64,000 nucleotides of DNA, taken from assembly GCA_000635495.1 (NCBI GenBank), contig JFLW01000002.1, forward strand, positions 1 through 64,000, written 5' to 3'. Source of the stretch: Prochlorococcus sp. scB243_495K23 (lineage in GTDB: Bacteria; Cyanobacteriota; Cyanobacteriia; PCC-6307; Cyanobiaceae). Under the pieces are notes generated by a model, which searched no databases, was not told where the DNA came from, and saw only the letters and a program-made list of their open reading frames with translations. Shown piece by piece: positions 61,861 through 64,000 of this stretch. The position numbers and the translations under genes are program-made. Positions within the stretch are counted from its first letter, which is position 1, and each line of letters opens with the position of its first letter.

Positions 61861-62610
61861 GTGAAAGTTATTGGACCTGCAGCTAAGACAGTTTTTTATT
61901 TAAAAAAAATTCAGGGTCAATATCCAACCTGGACACTTCATTACAAAATAAAATGTAAAAGTACCGAAATTGAGCTAACAAACTTTTTTGAATATTGTGA
62001 AATAAAGAAAAATCAGCCTGTAGCTATAATCGCAAGAGAACAGTTCTCAGGGGTTGGCCAAAACTCAAAAACTTGGATTTCACCAAAAGGCGGGATTTGG
62101 TTAAGTGCAGCTTACCCAATATTTTCAAAAGAATTTGAATGTCAAATATTTAATTTGTCTTTAGGTATTAAGTTATGTGAAATGCTTAGACAAGAGAATA
62201 TAAATGTTTGTTTGAAATGGCCAAATGATATTTTTCTTGGTTCAAAAAAGTTGATTGGATTTTTGCCAAGGGTTATTACAAGAGGAAAAGAAATTATCTA
62301 CGTAAGAGTAGGACTTGGCATGAATGTTTTAAATTACACCCCATTAGAAGGTGTTTCATTATCAAAAGTACTTCAAACTAAGAATATCAATCAACATTAT
62401 TGGACAGCCAAAGTTCTTAAAGCTTTTAATGATTCAATTGAATGTAATAAGAAGAAAGAATATGTTATTAAATCTGCAAATAAGTTTCTTACTAAAAGTT
62501 TTTTACCTAGTGGTTATTGTCCTCATACATGGAAAATTAAAGATATTGATTCGAATGGGAATTTAAGAATTGAGAATGAAACTCAAGTGAAGGTAATTAG
62601 AAGGTTTTGA
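61861..62610 (+). CDS. birA: Biotin--[acetyl-CoA carboxylase] ligase
   Basis: This 249-aa protein has a GTG start. The catalytic domain opens with IAREQFSGVGQNSKTWISPK (a variant of the GRGRxGRxW loop), then GGIWLSAAYP, VCLKWPNDIFLGSKKLIGFL and VRVGLGMNVLN. It has no DNA-binding N-terminal domain, as usual in cyanobacteria, so it is a ligase and not a repressor. The loop is more degenerate than in E. coli BirA. Confidence 0.88.
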   Translation: MKVIGPAAKTVFYLKKIQGQYPTWTLHYKIKCKSTEIELTNFFEYCEIKKNQPVAIIAREQFSGVGQNSKTWISPKGGIWLSAAYPIFSKEFECQIFNLSLGIKLCEMLRQENINVCLKWPNDIFLGSKKLIGFLPRVITRGKEIIYVRVGLGMNVLNYTPLEGVSLSKVLQTKNINQHYWTAKVLKAFNDSIECNKKKEYVIKSANKFLTKSFLPSGYCPHTWKIKDIDSNGNLRIENETQVKVIRRF

Positions 62611-62612
62611 AT

Positions 62613-63299
62613 TTAATTAACTTTTAATTCAACTATTCTTCCATCCTTAAATTTAGCTATTTTTTTTGCCCGATTTGCAACTTCATCTTCATGCGTAACT
62701 AAAACTATAGTTATTCCAGATTCATGCAGTTTGTCAAAAAGATCTAATACATCTTCAGTGGTTTTTGAGTCTAGTGCTCCAGTAGGTTCGTCGGCTAACA
62801 AAATTGCAGGGTTATTGATAATAGCCCTCGCAATAGCAACTCGTTGTTGTTGACCCCCTGATAATTGGTTTGGGCGATTATTCATCCTTTCTGAAAGACC
62901 AACTTTTTTTAAGGCATTCTTACCTCGCTCTAATCTTTGCTCAGGCTCAATACCAGCATAAATCATGGGCAAAGTTACGTTTTCAAGTGCAGTTGCGTCT
63001 GAAAGAAGATGAAATTGTTGAAAAACGAAGCCTAATTTTTGGTTACGTATTTCCGCGAGCTCATCATCAGATAAATTCTCAACAGGAATACCATTTAATT
63101 TATAAATACCTTTAGATGGTCTATCTAAACATCCAATAATATTCATAGCTGTACTTTTACCTGAGCCACTTGCTCCCATTACAGCTAAATAATCACCTTT
63201 ATAAATTTCTAAATTTATGCCGTCTAAGGCTTTGACAGTTAAATCCTCTCTACCATATGTTTTAGATATATTTTCTAAACTTGCAACTTTCTTAGACAT
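62613..63299 (-). CDS. ABC transporter ATPase, LolD/MacB/DevA-like
   Basis: This 228-aa ATPase has Walker A GASGSGKSTAMNIIG, Q-loop FVFQQFHLLSD, signature NQLSGGQQQRVAIARAI, Walker B AILLADEPTGALDSKT and switch His in VLVTHEDEVANRAKK. The close match fits exporters of the LolD/MacB group, which work with a FtsX-like permease that is not in view. It lies between birA (convergent) and ndhB (same strand). Confidence 0.88.
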   Translation of the reverse strand: MSKKVASLENISKTYGREDLTVKALDGINLEIYKGDYLAVMGASGSGKSTAMNIIGCLDRPSKGIYKLNGIPVENLSDDELAEIRNQKLGFVFQQFHLLSDATALENVTLPMIYAGIEPEQRLERGKNALKKVGLSERMNNRPNQLSGGQQQRVAIARAIINNPAILLADEPTGALDSKTTEDVLDLFDKLHESGITIVLVTHEDEVANRAKKIAKFKDGRIVELKVN

Positions 63300-63315
63300 T
63301 TATTGAAGAATTCTT

Positions 63316-64000
63316 CTAGGAAATATTGTTTGCTGTAGCAATGATATCTTGTAAGAAAGGAGTTTCTGAAACTGCTGTATTGGCTAATTTAAAAAGAGGA
63401 TTAGATAGGATTCCTCCAAGAGCAGTTACCGCCACGCAAGTATAAAGTGCAATTCTCAAGGGAGGTAATCCTACAATTCCCCAATTAATTTCTGGATATG
63501 ATTTGACTATTTCAGAAGCTTCCTGTGGTTCTTTAACTACCATCATTTTTATCACTGAAATGTAGTAATAAATAGATATAACTGAAGTTACTAATCCAAC
63601 AATTACTAGTAGATATTGATGATTTGCCCAACCTGCAAAGAACAAGTATATCTTTCCAAAAAATCCCAACATTGGAGGTAACCCTCCAAGAGATAGAAGA
63701 CAAAGGCTTAAGCCTAATGTAATGAGAGGATCTTTTTGGTAAAGTCCTGAGTAATCAAGAATTCTGTCGGAACCAGTTCTTAGTGAGAAAAGTATTACAC
63801 AAGAAAATGCACCCAAATTCATAAATAAATATGCAGCCAAATATAAAACAGCAGCTGATAAACCATCTTGTGTGCCAGATACTATTCCAATCATTACAAA
63901 TCCTGCTTGTCCAATAGAACTGTAAGCAAGCATCCTTTTCATTGAGGTTTGAGCTAGAGCTACAACATTTCCTAGAGCCATGCTCAATATTGCCAAAATG
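63316..64000 (-). CDS. ndhB: NDH-1 subunit B (NdhB), 3' part
   Basis: About 228 C-terminal residues of an integral membrane subunit are seen; the frame runs off the right edge of the window. [15 protein letters not shown] and [19 protein letters not shown] are antiporter-like helices. [20 protein letters not shown] and [20 protein letters not shown], with the conserved Pro and Lys, follow. [20 protein letters not shown] ends the cyanobacterial form. It acts in cyclic electron flow and respiration at the thylakoid membrane. The window holds only part of the gene. Confidence 0.93.
   Translation of the reverse strand, partial: ILAILSMALGNVVALAQTSMKRMLAYSSIGQAGFVMIGIVSGTQDGLSAAVLYLAAYLFMNLGAFSCVILFSLRTGSDRILDYSGLYQKDPLITLGLSLCLLSLGGLPPMLGFFGKIYLFFAGWANHQYLLVIVGLVTSVISIYYYISVIKMMVVKEPQEASEIVKSYPEINWGIVGLPPLRIALYTCVAVTALGGILSNPLFKLANTAVSETPFLQDIIATANNIS

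Overview
The window looks like a low-GC marine picocyanobacterium, almost certainly Prochlorococcus of a high-light clade. It has chlorophyll synthase (chlG), NDH-1 subunit B, PipX/PipY, SepF, the long ribosome-hibernation factor and a phylloquinone methyltransferase. It is very AT-rich, genes are tightly packed and often overlap by 1-8 bases, and TTG/GTG starts are common. The strain was not identified.

Bases 1-20271 are a mosaic genomic island. An exact 20-base piece of tRNA-Thr(GGT) lies at 1-20. The intact tRNA-Thr gene lies at 20200-20271 (minus), in the relation expected when an element inserts at the 3' end of a tRNA gene. Inside the left end are three 47-base 3' fragments of a tRNA-Pro(TGG) (480-526, 3020-3066, 5160-5206). 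They become more degenerate from left to right, which fits repeated insertion at one tRNA. Paired 11-base direct repeats lie near two of them. Island genes include a possible small-terminase/HTH protein, RmuC, a protein ending in a PBCV basic adaptor-like motif, a sigma region 4 + ribbon-helix-helix protein, an AlbA_2 (Schlafen-type) protein, many tiny proteins, broken ORFs, and an 1179-aa RecB-like nuclease/RNase H-like/SF1 helicase fusion. From 13970 to 20123 come secreted or membrane proteins, NTF2-like, ABM and DUF3764 small proteins separated by a repeated terminator element, genes sharing a repeated signal-peptide sequence, and a GC-richer SIMPL gene. No integrase or transposase was recognised.

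Bases 20282-64000 are compact core genome: tRNA-Tyr, aroQ-miaE-cobI-DUF1823-der-ecfT-pipX-pipY-sepF-proC; a minus block with a glycosyltransferase, recO, a DeoC-like protein and lrtA; lipB, an acyl-CoA synthetase, a YlqD-like gene, pdhC and queA; cysK, two cystathionine synthase-like genes and rpsD; yidD, a glutaredoxin-like gene, murE and an SDR; a class V aminotransferase, an ArsM-like methyltransferase, and a DUF4278 peptide gene behind a probable glutamine (Downstream-peptide) riboswitch; nfu, mqo, lepA, an ABC permease and trmH; a DCC protein, TIGR03643, DUF2256 and a photolyase; rsmB; a class A PBP, chlG and DUF2862; hisF; a frameshifted menG; a DciA-like gene, birA, a LolD-like ATPase and the 3' part of ndhB.

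Points most worth following are the two-tRNA attachment architecture of the island, the small-gene cassettes, and the menG frameshift next to a run of ten A.
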